In this document: piece after piece, positions 1 through 6,676 of the stretch
How the letters are laid out: the number at the start of each line of letters is the position of its first letter
Numbering within the stretch: the first letter of the stretch is position 1
Source: CAYSND01 sp964642235
GTDB taxonomy: Bacteria; Bacteroidota; Bacteroidia; Bacteroidales; UBA932
NCBI GenBank assembly: GCA_964642235.1
Contig: CAZXOP010000060.1
Location: forward strand, 1-11,431
Direction: 5' to 3'
Length of the DNA: 11,431 nt
Notes under the pieces: generated by a model
The model's input: the letters and a program-made list of their open reading frames with translations, nothing else
Told to the model about the DNA's origin: nothing
Database searches by the model: none
Made by a program: the position numbers and the translations under genes

Positions 1-1955
1 GGTGTGAGATCTGCTTTTATAGTGATATCCTCATAGTCTGAATCAACCACTCCGGATAGGCGTTTGCGCTCCTTAGCACGCTGTGTTTTATGCTGTCCTT
101 TGCTGTCAGTAATAAGAACCTTAGACAGCACATTATGCGTGTCGGGGTTTTCAAGCTGCGCGCTCCTGCCCCCAAGAAGTGGAATGGCACATGCTGCAAT
201 TTGACAGAACTTAACCTGATTGTGAAGTTGCAGAGCCTTATTGTACTCTACTATTTTAGCAAGCTGCTCGGCATCCCCTTCCTTACGCTCAGCAAGAGCC
301 ATTGGTTGTATATATTTTTCTTCAAGCAAAAACCTCCTCTTACCGTCCTCACTAACTGCAAGAACTCTACTTAAGTCAGAAGCGTCATAAAGTACCTCCC
401 ATCGCATATATGACAGCTCTCTGAACTTAATATCAAAACTGTCATACTGATATTTTTTACCCTCTATCCTCGGCCTTAATCCAGAACCTTCAAGAACATT
501 TGTGTAACCGGTAGAAAGTGGCAACCTCCTCTCCGGAGGGGTAACCTCCCAAAACTTCATATACTTCTCTATTTTTTTTGCACGCTCTAGGGCAATGATT
601 GTATCGAGCTGCTTGATTACGCCTGCCTCATCAGGAAAATCCCTCTTTACAAGATTAAGATATTCGCTACTTGGCTGATTCTCCTTATCAGCCGTAATAC
701 CATACCCGCTCCAGTTTATTTGAGTCTTGCAATAAGTATCATTTAATGTGAGAAAATACCTTTCTATGACTTTACTCTTTGAATTCCTTACCCTCGCAGG
801 AGTGACCTTGTCTGCTATTGTAGCATAGTATGGAGACATCGCTTTAATAGCGAAATGATCACTCTGTATCTGACATGTACGATATCTCTGTCCAAAGAGC
901 TCACGGGTGTAGTTCGCAGCGTTACGAAGTGCCTCTGCTATGAGGTTTGAATCCTCCATCCCCGATGGCGTAACCGATAGGGAAATCACAGCAGGGATCT
1001 ATAACGACTTCTATCACTTTCCTATTAGTGTATGTTACTATACCTTTATCATTGCGCTTCTGGTAGTACAACTCTGCATCCCACCCATCAAGAGACCACA
1101 TAAGCATCGCTGCACCGGGTCTCCTACGGGCAGCCTGCATCGCTTTTGTGTTAGAAAAATTAGTGCTGCCTTTCCGGAGAGCATCAATCAGAAGTCCGTG
1201 CTGCTTACGATGATTTGCTACCGTACCGGCAGTAATACTCTCCCAACCTAACTTTTCAGCTGTATTATTGTAGCATTTTGCAATAAACTCATTATCAAAG
1301 TTGTTAGGAATAGCACATATCGCCGTTAAAACAGATACCTTCTCTTCAGTATCGACCTTGGAGGCATTAATATTATTATGCTTATCGCTAATAAGAATAC
1401 GGTAGCCATCCTTTTGGTACTGATTAAACTTATCTTGCAAACGGCGTTGGTTTCTGGGAAGAGAATTAGGGTACCCGTCTGCAATTCTATCGAGGGCTGC
1501 TGCTGCCGACCTCCAAAAATCCCCTTTAGGGCAACGAGGTTGTGAGGCTTTTTTGCGCTCACTGTCAGAGCCTTCTAACCATTTTCTGAAACTGTTAAGA
1601 ATAGCTGCATTATTTGAATATTCAACGACCTTCTCCGGCGAAAGATTCTCTCCTCCGTTCNNNNNNNNNNNNNNNNNNNNNNNNNNNNNNNNNTTGCTTT
1701 CCAATCAGGCTCTATGGTATCTATAAAAGGCTTTGCTGCGGCTTGTGCGTTAAGATCCGGATAACGCTTATAACCCTCGCGGCGATACTTGTATGGCAAA
1801 GTGTCCACATAATATAAAGCAGGCGTGTTACGACAACCACGCTGAGCAATAGTAGCCTGTCCGCGCTGCACCAACTTCCCAAGAGCAGAAGGAGAGATGA
1901 TCCCCTCAAGCTCTTGAACGCTCATGCTAATCCTGTTATTTATTGTTTCTGCCAT
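1..1955 (-). CDS. MuA-like DDE transposase, 3' end off the window, interrupted by an assembly gap and a frameshift
   Basis: This would catalyse integration and replicative transposition of the phage genome. The start is ATG at 1955 (MAETINNR...). The N-terminal ~85 residues look like a DNA-binding segment. Beyond the gap, the middle part (about 1660 down to 960) ends in SLDGWDAELYY, which I read as the first catalytic Asp of a retroviral-integrase-fold core. The rest is open from about 959 to position 1 in a different frame and contains QIQSDHFAIK (second Asp) and, 32 residues later, SKSKVIERYF (Glu), so a D-D-E triad is visible. The frame changes at a CCCC run (960-963). Removing one base joins GYAIG to MEDSNLIAEAL smoothly. 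The parts before and after the 33-N gap (1661-1693) are also out of frame, so the gap length is probably an estimate. About 650 residues are visible, close to MuA (663). It may be intact in the living genome (sequencing errors) or a genuine pseudogene. Confidence 0.8.
1661..1693. other. Assembly gap of 33 Ns inside the transposase gene
   Basis: There are thirty-three undetermined bases. The reading frame entering the gap from the transposase start (codon starts at positions equal to 2 mod 3) differs from the frame that is open beyond it (0 mod 3). The true gap length therefore probably differs from 33 by a number that is not a multiple of three. Confidence 0.95.
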
Positions 1956-1969
1956 AATTCTTTACTTTG

Positions 1970-2049
1970 TGGAGGGAGGGGGAATCGAACCCCCTTGATT
2001 ACCTAATTAATACTAATATTTATGAAACATTACCAAAACCTGACCCCCC
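1970..2049 (-). other. tRNA-like sequence (T-arm and acceptor stem clear, D-arm missing) just upstream of the transposase
   Basis: On the minus strand, 1994-1978 is a perfect 5-bp stem GGGGG/CCCCC around a TTCGATT loop, a textbook T-arm. It is followed directly by TCCCTCC, A and CA. The acceptor 3' half (1977-1971) can pair with GGGGGGT at 2049-2043 (six of seven, one G-T). A possible anticodon stem-loop sits at 2031-2015: stem AATGT/ATATT with loop TTCATAA, giving anticodon CAT. Only 11 bases lie between acceptor and anticodon stem, with no D-stem, and the variable region is long (about 20 nt). It is either a decayed or unusual tRNA, a tRNA-derived attachment remnant, or a tRNA mimic in the transposase leader. 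The 3' end is 14 bases from the transposase ATG. Confidence 0.5.
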
Positions 2050-2152
2050 TAACCAAGAGCATTCACTGCTGTACATGATATAATCGATGTGAAATGTTAA
2101 AAGAACTTTTTTACTTAACTTTACGCTGTCAAACCTTTAAAAATTAAGTATT

Positions 2153-2398
2153 ATGAAACTCACAAAAGAACAGCAGGGTATTATCCTTGCGAAAATCGAA
2201 TCCAGAAATCTCACCTGCCCTGTATGCAGAGGAGAACATTTTAGTTTCGAATCAGTATCATACGAGCAACTATCTATTGACACCAGTAAACCAAATCCTT
2301 TTAGAGACAATTTGGAAATAATGAGTACTGTTGTTTCTATATGTAAAAATTGTGGATACATCATGTCATTTAGTGCCGTTTTTTTACTGAACGATTAA
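2153..2398 (+). CDS. Small zinc-ribbon protein (81 aa), function unknown
   Basis: The 81-residue protein has two cysteine pairs, CPVC at residues 22-25 and CKNCG at 64-68. This is the pattern of a zinc ribbon. Nothing else identifies it. It is transcribed divergently from the transposase and against the flanking minus-strand genes. It carries its own strong terminator (2485-2509), so it looks like an independently expressed cargo (moron) gene. A weak -7-like element, TAACTTTA, lies at 2116-2123 without a convincing -33. Its last codons overlap the 3' end of the convergent 49-aa gene. The cysteine spacing makes real coding likely. Confidence 0.72.
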   Translation: MKLTKEQQGIILAKIESRNLTCPVCRGEHFSFESVSYEQLSIDTSKPNPFRDNLEIMSTVVSICKNCGYIMSFSAVFLLND

Positions 2399-2533
2399 CT
2401 GTTTTCTAACATTTATAGAGTCTATAGTTATCCTTGGGTCAGTAATAATCATACCTCCGGAAATTACAGAGTATCGCTCATTAGGTCTCTCCTTTGGGGA
2501 GACTTTTTTCATTTTTTGAATAACTTTGTTCAT
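2384..2533 (-). CDS. Very small protein (49 aa), coupled to the upstream membrane protein gene
   Basis: This is an open frame of 49 codons starting MNKVIQKMKKVSPKERPNER and ending NVRKQLIVQ. Its ATG overlaps the TGA of the 60-aa gene upstream as ATGA (2530-2533), the usual sign of translational coupling. This supports a real gene despite its size. A second in-frame ATG at residue 28 is preceded by a purine-rich GGAGG sequence and could be an internal start. The gene runs through the plus-strand terminator at 2485-2509 and overlaps the end of the convergent zinc-ribbon gene by 15 bases. It is basic at the N terminus. No family recognised. Confidence 0.5.
   Translation of the reverse strand: MNKVIQKMKKVSPKERPNERYSVISGGMIITDPRITIDSINVRKQLIVQ
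2485..2509 (+). terminator. Rho-independent terminator of the zinc-ribbon gene
   Basis: An eight-pair stem, GTCTCTCC (2485-2492) with GGGGAGAC (2496-2503, one T-G), has a TTT loop and is followed by six Ts. It lies 87 bases past the stop codon of the 2153-2398 gene. Confidence 0.85.
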
Positions 2534-2712
2534 GATGTTTTTGTTTTATCGTTAATTATAAAATCGTGTACAGTCGAACACAGCATCGCAATGCCGCCGA
2601 TCAGAGTTATAGCGTGCCACCAAGCACCGGAGCAAAGACCAGCAAGTCCAAGAATGCTAATAAGCAATCCTGCTCCACAAACCGTCCAATCCGAAAAATC
2701 CAATTTTTTCAT
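2530..2712 (-). CDS. Small two-helix membrane protein (60 aa)
   Basis: It starts MKKLDFSDW. Two hydrophobic segments, about residues 11-31 and 33-53, are separated by the short turn AWWHA, so this should be an inner-membrane hairpin with a charged C-terminal tail (NDKTKTS). Its size and topology recall small phage membrane proteins (holin-like or exclusion proteins), but nothing in the sequence decides between them. It lies just downstream of a minus-strand terminator hairpin (2738-2766), which suggests that expression depends on read-through or on a promoter within the leader. It is coupled by ATGA overlap to the 49-aa gene. Confidence 0.65.
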   Translation of the reverse strand: MKKLDFSDWTVCGAGLLISILGLAGLCSGAWWHAITLIGGIAMLCSTVHDFIINDKTKTS

Positions 2713-2737
2713 AACTATTATTTTTTAGTTGTTTCTT

Positions 2738-2766
2738 AAAAAAACTACTCCGAAAAGGCGAGTAGT
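2738..2766 (-). terminator. Terminator or attenuator ahead of the 60-aa membrane gene
   Basis: On the minus strand, ACTACTC (2766-2760), a 9-nt loop, GAGTAGT (2750-2744) and a T tract (to 2738) form a 7-bp intrinsic terminator. It would end transcripts from the early operon that finishes at 2984. It is only 26 bases before the ATG at 2712, so it may act as an attenuator for that gene. The first arm overlaps a competing pairing with AGTAGCCC (2804-2797): seven of eight positions pair, with one C-A mismatch. Confidence 0.7.
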
Positions 2767-2841
2767 CCTACCAACCGCACAAGGTTTTAGCATCGTGGGC
2801 TACTTATCTTAAAATTAAAAGTTGTGAGATACCTATATAAA

Positions 2842-2957
2842 AACCACCCACCATCGGTGCGATTAAAAAGGAGGTGTAAACACTGATTAAATGCAGTAAA
2901 AACAATGTTTAAAGCCTGATTAATATATGTGTATTTCAATTCCATAGGTGGGTGGTT
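2842..2957. ncRNA. Candidate structured leader RNA closed by an 11-bp inverted repeat
   Basis: AACCACCCACC at 2842-2852 and GGTGGGTGGTT at 2947-2957 are perfect 11-bp inverted arms, 94 bases apart. The interval 2713-2983 contains no convincing gene. The only open frame inside is 52 codons at 2787-2945 (minus), without RBS or recognisable features. A closed domain followed by a terminator at 2738-2766 is the layout of a cis-regulatory RNA on the minus strand, but a transposon-like inverted repeat or a plus-strand RNA are alternatives. No known riboswitch class is recognised. Confidence 0.35.
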
Positions 2958-2983
2958 AGTTGTTATTATTCAAGTATTATTAT

Positions 2984-3508
2984 TCAACGCCAAAGCTCAT
3001 TTAGCCTCATAAAATCCTCCCCGGCAGGCACAGGGCATTTATCTTGCCACTCTATTATCTTAATAACTTCCCATAAATCTTCGTATGAACAGAGTGAATA
3101 ATCTGGAAGCTGTACCTCTTTAAATATATTCAACCTCAGACTCTTAAAAAAGCATAAAGAAGGGTACTTGCGCATATGCATATTAAAAAACGCAAAATCT
3201 CCGAACTGCTTATCGCTATGCAATGTATATGTGATGCCATCAAGCATTTGAAGCTCATCAGAAAAATAAGGAGTGAGGGCTGTATATAAGTAAAGTTTAA
3301 CATTCGGATTGAGCATCTTGATTCCCATAACAAGCGCATTTAAACGCTTTTCAAATAATAGGGGTTCTCCCCCTGTAATTGATATTTCCTTATATTGCAT
3401 AATATCTCCCACCACAGGGAGTTTTGTAAGATCATACTGTTTGTTGCAGCATTTTTCACAGCCTCCAAAACAGAGATCTGTAACTAAAAGTCTCAATTTA
3501 TCGTTCAT
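2984..3508 (-). CDS. Short radical SAM protein (174 aa)
   Basis: Residues 13-20 read CFGGCEKC, the CX3CX2C motif that binds the [4Fe-4S] cluster used to cleave S-adenosylmethionine. Residues 46-49 are GGEP, the SAM-binding motif that follows in this superfamily. At 174 residues it contains little more than part of the barrel and has no SPASM domain, although later cysteines occur (around DKCPVP near the C terminus). It resembles activating-enzyme or deazaguanine-type radical SAM proteins in brevity, but the substrate cannot be told. Its ATG lies inside the end of the Bro-N gene (11-base overlap, 3498-3508), so the two are translationally linked. A radical SAM enzyme in a prophage early operon suggests nucleotide or DNA modification or peptide modification; this is inference. 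Confidence 0.8.
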   Translation of the reverse strand: MNDKLRLLVTDLCFGGCEKCCNKQYDLTKLPVVGDIMQYKEISITGGEPLLFEKRLNALVMGIKMLNPNVKLYLYTALTPYFSDELQMLDGITYTLHSDKQFGDFAFFNMHMRKYPSLCFFKSLRLNIFKEVQLPDYSLCSYEDLWEVIKIIEWQDKCPVPAGEDFMRLNELWR

Positions 3509-4130
3509 AGTTATTGTTATTAAGTTCCTCCATTATCCTCAATCTAAAATCCGAATCGTCAAGCAGCCTCCGGAGCTTCGCATTACGCATAGCACGGACA
3601 ACGCACTCGTACTCAACAGTAGTATCTTTCTTCCTGTCTCTAAGAACATGGGAGACCTCATAAGAATCAATCCCGACCTTCTTGCCGATCTGCTCAAGGT
3701 CAGTAAATGCAAGTTTCTTCTCAATAGTGCCGAGCCACTCCTTGCGCTCCTTAGCACTTAGCTTCTGTTCCAATCGCCTCTGCTCGTTAGATCCGGGGAG
3801 AGCATACTTGCCGTATTTGCGGATACTCGGCAGGACCTCAGATGTAACCCAGTACCGGAACTCCTGTGCTGCCGGCTTGCGAGATTGGAAGATGAGAGAG
3901 TAGAGACCGGATTCGTTGACGATGGTCATTTCTCTTTTCTGTACAACACCGTTCTCTGACCTGATGTCGGTAGTAACGACACCAGCTTCCGAATCCTTAA
4001 GTTTTCTTACAGCATCTCGGCTATTACTAATGCTTAGTAGGTCGCACACATCTTTAGCAACGAACCACGGTTCGCCTTTGATTACTTGCACCCTGATAGG
4101 TGCTTTTTCTTTGAATTTAATAATATCCAT
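3498..4130 (-). CDS. Bro-N domain phage antirepressor (210 aa)
   Basis: The N-terminal ~105 residues show the Bro-N hallmarks: PWFVAKDVCDLL (21-32), a basic stretch around SRDAVRKL, then VNESGLYSLIFQSRKPAAQE (71-90) and FRYWVTSEVLPSIRKYG (91-107). Bro-N proteins of this kind bind DNA and often act as antirepressors or early regulators in temperate phages. The C-terminal half is charged and helical (EQKLSAKERKEWLGTIEKK...) and probably oligomerises or contacts a partner; it matches no family I recognise. The gene is second in the early operon, 11 bases after the small HTH gene, and overlaps the radical SAM gene. Confidence 0.88.
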   Translation of the reverse strand: MDIIKFKEKAPIRVQVIKGEPWFVAKDVCDLLSISNSRDAVRKLKDSEAGVVTTDIRSENGVVQKREMTIVNESGLYSLIFQSRKPAAQEFRYWVTSEVLPSIRKYGKYALPGSNEQRRLEQKLSAKERKEWLGTIEKKLAFTDLEQIGKKVGIDSYEVSHVLRDRKKDTTVEYECVVRAMRNAKLRRLLDDSDFRLRIMEELNNNNYER

Positions 4131-4141
4131 AATAATATATA

Positions 4142-4339
4142 TTAGTTGTTAGTTTCAACTCCTCCTCTTTCGAGGGCTGCTTTGCGGATACGCATTGATA
4201 ATTCGGTGTTTCTCCTGAAATCAAGTGCCTTAATAACAGTTGGTTTACTGCAGTTAAAGAGTTCTGTTAAATACTTAACCTCACCCCTCCTTGTTAATAT
4301 TTGCTTGCCTTGCTTCATCTCGTTATAAAAATTATTCAT
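4142..4339 (-). CDS. Small HTH protein (65 aa), probable Ner/Cro-like early regulator
   Basis: It is the first gene of the minus-strand early operon. A helix-turn-helix is suggested at about residues 21-45 (VKYLTELFNCSKPTVIKALD), followed by a basic helix (RIRKAALERGG). An upstream ATG at 4396 would add 19 residues, but that codon lies inside the operator and upstream of the -7 element, so it would not be transcribed. The start at 4339 is therefore preferred. Its position opposite the repressor matches ner of Mu or cro of lambda, which turn down the repressor or early promoter. Function is inferred from position and HTH. Confidence 0.7.
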   Translation of the reverse strand: MNNFYNEMKQGKQILTRRGEVKYLTELFNCSKPTVIKALDFRRNTELSMRIRKAALERGGVETNN

Positions 4340-4373
4340 ACCTTTACAGCCGTTTACTTTGTTAAACTTGCAG

Positions 4374-4404
4374 CAAAGATATGTATAAAATTTCATACTT
4401 CAAA
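4374..4404 (-). promoter_or_regulatory. Bacteroidota-type early promoter
   Basis: On the minus strand, TTTG (4404-4401) and TATCTTTG (4381-4374, matching TAnnTTTG) are separated by 19 bases, the consensus -33/-7 layout of the Bacteroidota primary sigma factor. Transcription should start near 4367, about 28 bases before the ATG at 4339, and read the HTH, Bro-N and radical SAM genes. Confidence 0.75.
4383..4398. promoter_or_regulatory. Probable repressor operator, 16-bp imperfect palindrome
   Basis: GTATAAAATTTCATAC differs from its reverse complement only at two symmetric positions. It fills the spacer between the -33 and -7 elements of the early promoter and ends 12 bases before the repressor start codon. 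A bound CI-like dimer would block early transcription. The same site could also regulate the repressor's own promoter. Confidence 0.6.
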
Positions 4405-4410
4405 TAAAAA

Positions 4411-5091
4411 ATGGATAAAATTTCTCCAATAAAGAGTAGATTATTAAAATTTATTGATGTGCAGGGCATTACCAAGTTAGAGTTTTGCGAGAAAACCAAA
4501 ATATCCTATGCTAATCTTCGAGGAAAGTCATTGCTTAGCGAAATTGGGGGAGATAAAATTGCTGAAATTTTATCAGTATATGACAATATTTCTCCCGATT
4601 GGCTCCTTACCGGTCAGGGTCCGATGCTGCGAGGCGATGCACACCCTTCTCAGACGGAGACGGAGGCACCGATCCCCATTGCGATAGCAGCACCTCCCGG
4701 TATTGGAATACCACTAATCCCCACAGAAGCATTTGCAGGGGCAGGTCAAGAAAATTTTAAGGATCTGCAAATTGAACAATATTACTATGTGGAAGAGTTC
4801 AAGCATGCTGATTTCATGATAAGAGTTAAAGGAAGCTCGATGTATCCCAAATACTCCTCAGGCGATGTTATCGCATGTAAAATCATCAAAGAAACATTGT
4901 TTTTCCAATGGAATAGAATATATGCTGTCTGCACAGATTCACAAGGAGTTATGGTTAAGCGAGTGCAAGAATCCACAGCCCCTGACCACATAACCCTCGT
5001 ATCTGACAACCCAAAATATGCCCCTTTCGATGTCCCCAAATCCGACATCATTGCCATAGCATTAGTAATAGGTGTGATCAGAGTAGAATAA
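4411..5091 (+). CDS. CI-like phage repressor, HTH plus S24 peptidase (226 aa)
   Basis: Residues 1-70 form an HTH domain of the type used by Bacteroidota phage repressors (KLEFCEKTKISYANLRGKSL, ending SPDWLLTGQGPM). A linker carries A-G dipeptides at 109-112 (EAFAGAG), a plausible self-cleavage site. Residues 130-226 are a LexA/CI-type S24 domain with Ser143 in GSSMYP and Lys183 in GVMVKRV, the Ser-Lys pair that cleaves the linker after SOS induction. Length and Ser-Lys spacing (40) are normal for the family. It is divergent from the early operon, with the operator palindrome in between, and heads the rightward run to 7085. It should maintain lysogeny. Confidence 0.92.
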   Translation: MDKISPIKSRLLKFIDVQGITKLEFCEKTKISYANLRGKSLLSEIGGDKIAEILSVYDNISPDWLLTGQGPMLRGDAHPSQTETEAPIPIAIAAPPGIGIPLIPTEAFAGAGQENFKDLQIEQYYYVEEFKHADFMIRVKGSSMYPKYSSGDVIACKIIKETLFFQWNRIYAVCTDSQGVMVKRVQESTAPDHITLVSDNPKYAPFDVPKSDIIAIALVIGVIRVE

Positions 5092-5102
5092 AATAGAATA
5101 AA

Positions 5103-5133
5103 AAATCGCCAAGAGCCCAGCCCCCGGCGATTT
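5103..5133. terminator. Hairpin between repressor and downstream genes
   Basis: AAATCGCC (5103-5110) pairs perfectly with GGCGATTT (5126-5133) around a 15-nt C-rich loop, 11 bases after the repressor stop. On the plus strand only three Ts follow, so termination would be partial. On the minus strand it is followed by six Ts and would terminate well. It may lower expression of the downstream genes relative to the repressor or stop antisense transcription. Confidence 0.5.
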
Positions 5134-5170
5134 AACATAGATAATTAATAACCCCTTAAATATAATTATT

Positions 5171-6124
5171 ATGGCAGAAACAAACTATCTAAATCTATTT
5201 AAAATCCTTATTAGGAAGAAAGGAAGCACTGAGGCTATCAATTTTGAACACCTATATTCATACTTTAATTCAAACGGGAAACAAACAACTAATCAAATAT
5301 TTGTAGATATTGCTACTAAATATGTTAAGTCATTCAATGGGGAGTTTAAGATGGGCAAAAATGGTAAAAGGGCACTAACAGCAAAAAGTCAATTTATTAA
5401 AAGCAAGTCAGCCGCGCAAATAATACATGGCTTAGTTGAAGGAGGTATAACTGATGCCGATTTTTATAATTATGATCGGAAAAACAACGGAGTCATTCAA
5501 AACAAAATTAACAGACAGAATGTACTCAGTCAGCCATATTATTTTTTAATCTGCATGCCCAAAGATACAAATGTGGGAATTGTTATACTTCAAACAAATG
5601 ATAGTGTTGCACGGGGAATTACAGGTGCTTTCTTTGATCATCTATCGTCTTTTTTGGACACATATGGATTTGCCATCAATAAGGAGCAATACACTCCAAA
5701 AGAGATTTCAGATAAGTTTTATGAAAACTCTGAGGTATTGTCGGTGGATGTTATACGATTAAAAAATATTGACAGGTTTTCTAATGTAGTAGGAGAACTT
5801 AATAATATAAGGATTAAGTACTCTATCAGTGGATTTAAAATTCAGCCACAAAGCTTTAAAGACAGATTTACTAAAAACGGGAGGATTACAGATGAATTAT
5901 ACGGTTTAATGGATCTGGGTGCCGATAATAGTGATAAGTTGGTGGTAAAATATAGCGATGGTACTACTATTCGCACAGCAAGTTTAGATGAAGAGAGTTT
6001 CAAGGTAAGGATAGATGTTGACCAACAAATTAAAATAACTCTAAGTGACGATAGTGTCGATAAAATGTTTAATTTTGCAGAGTACTATTTAGAACTTGCT
6101 AAAAAGGAAATTTACAACTTATAA
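5171..6124 (+). CDS. Uncharacterised 317-aa protein in the lysogeny operon; candidate exclusion/defence protein
   Basis: It is a soluble, mixed-charge protein with no signal peptide or membrane segment and no catalytic motif I can name. The middle (about residues 115-160, QPYYFLICMPKD... then GIVILQTND) has alternating hydrophobic strands followed by a helix (GITGAFFDHLSSFLDTYGF). The C-terminal part looks like further strands, ending in a helix (FAEYYLELAKKEIYNL). It starts 79 bases after the repressor, on the same strand, and its stop abuts the ATG of a four-helix membrane protein. Gene order and sizes parallel RexA (279 aa) of lambda and KwaB (about 315 aa) of the Kiwa defence system, but no sequence similarity could be tested. 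A role in excluding other phages is inferred from position. Confidence 0.8.
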   Translation: MAETNYLNLFKILIRKKGSTEAINFEHLYSYFNSNGKQTTNQIFVDIATKYVKSFNGEFKMGKNGKRALTAKSQFIKSKSAAQIIHGLVEGGITDADFYNYDRKNNGVIQNKINRQNVLSQPYYFLICMPKDTNVGIVILQTNDSVARGITGAFFDHLSSFLDTYGFAINKEQYTPKEISDKFYENSEVLSVDVIRLKNIDRFSNVVGELNNIRIKYSISGFKIQPQSFKDRFTKNGRITDELYGLMDLGADNSDKLVVKYSDGTTIRTASLDEESFKVRIDVDQQIKITLSDDSVDKMFNFAEYYLELAKKEIYNL

Positions 6125-6676
6125 ATGTTAGGTATGAAGCATGGGGATAAAATACTTAAAAGTGCACTAGGCTCTTTCAAAAGCAAGGGAGTTGGTGTAA
6201 TTTGCTTGTATATAGCCCCTTGTGTCTTTGCCTCACTTCTTACTTTTTTTTGGTGGAATAGAGTTCCTGATGCCAATACCATTCTAACTATCACTTCTAT
6301 TTTTACCGGCTTTTACCTTACTCTATTAGTTACTATTAACGGTAAAATAGCTACTATAAATAGTAAAGATATATCTAATGACACTCAAAAATATTATGCT
6401 TTGCGGTATGTAAAGTTTTCTAAAGAGTTTACAAGTATTGTGGTCTTGGGGCTTGTTTCAATATTATTATCTTCTGTCTTTGAGGGATTAAACTATATAG
6501 CTTGGAGGTATTGTCTTTTGCGGGTGGGTTTTCAGTTCTTATTTTATCTAAGTTCATCTTATTTTTTCATCCTGCTTATACAAACAACATCCATCTTGTA
6601 TTTGTTTCTTAAAGAGGATTTTAGGCAAAAAAACGATGAGTTAAATAGTATTAAATTTAATAAAGATGATGAATAA
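6125..6676 (+). CDS. Four-helix membrane protein (183 aa), RexB/KwaA-like in layout
   Basis: Hydrophobic segments at about residues 24-44, 52-72, 103-123 and 135-163 predict four membrane helices, with a short charged N terminus and a hydrophilic C-terminal tail (EDFRQKNDELNS...). The ATG at 6125 directly follows the TAA of the previous gene; a second ATG three codons on is also possible. Four helices and pairing with a soluble partner downstream of a phage repressor match RexB of lambda (4 TM, ion-channel-type exclusion) and KwaA of Kiwa in topology only. The last 11 bases overlap the next gene, so the three are probably translated from one message. Confidence 0.8.
   Translation: MLGMKHGDKILKSALGSFKSKGVGVICLYIAPCVFASLLTFFWWNRVPDANTILTITSIFTGFYLTLLVTINGKIATINSKDISNDTQKYYALRYVKFSKEFTSIVVLGLVSILLSSVFEGLNYIAWRYCLLRVGFQFLFYLSSSYFFILLIQTTSILYLFLKEDFRQKNDELNSIKFNKDDE

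Noticed and set aside
90..374. Plus-strand open frame of 94 codons within the transposase region
   Set aside because: The opposite frame is continuously open with D-D-E transposase motifs; this is an antisense shadow.
2787..2945. 52-codon open frame on the minus strand (starts MELKYTYINQ)
   Set aside because: No ribosome site or recognisable feature; it lies within the inverted-repeat leader region. Kept only as a remark.
4340..4396. Upstream ATG at 4396 for the small HTH gene
   Set aside because: It lies inside the operator and upstream of the -7 element, so the predicted transcript would not include it.
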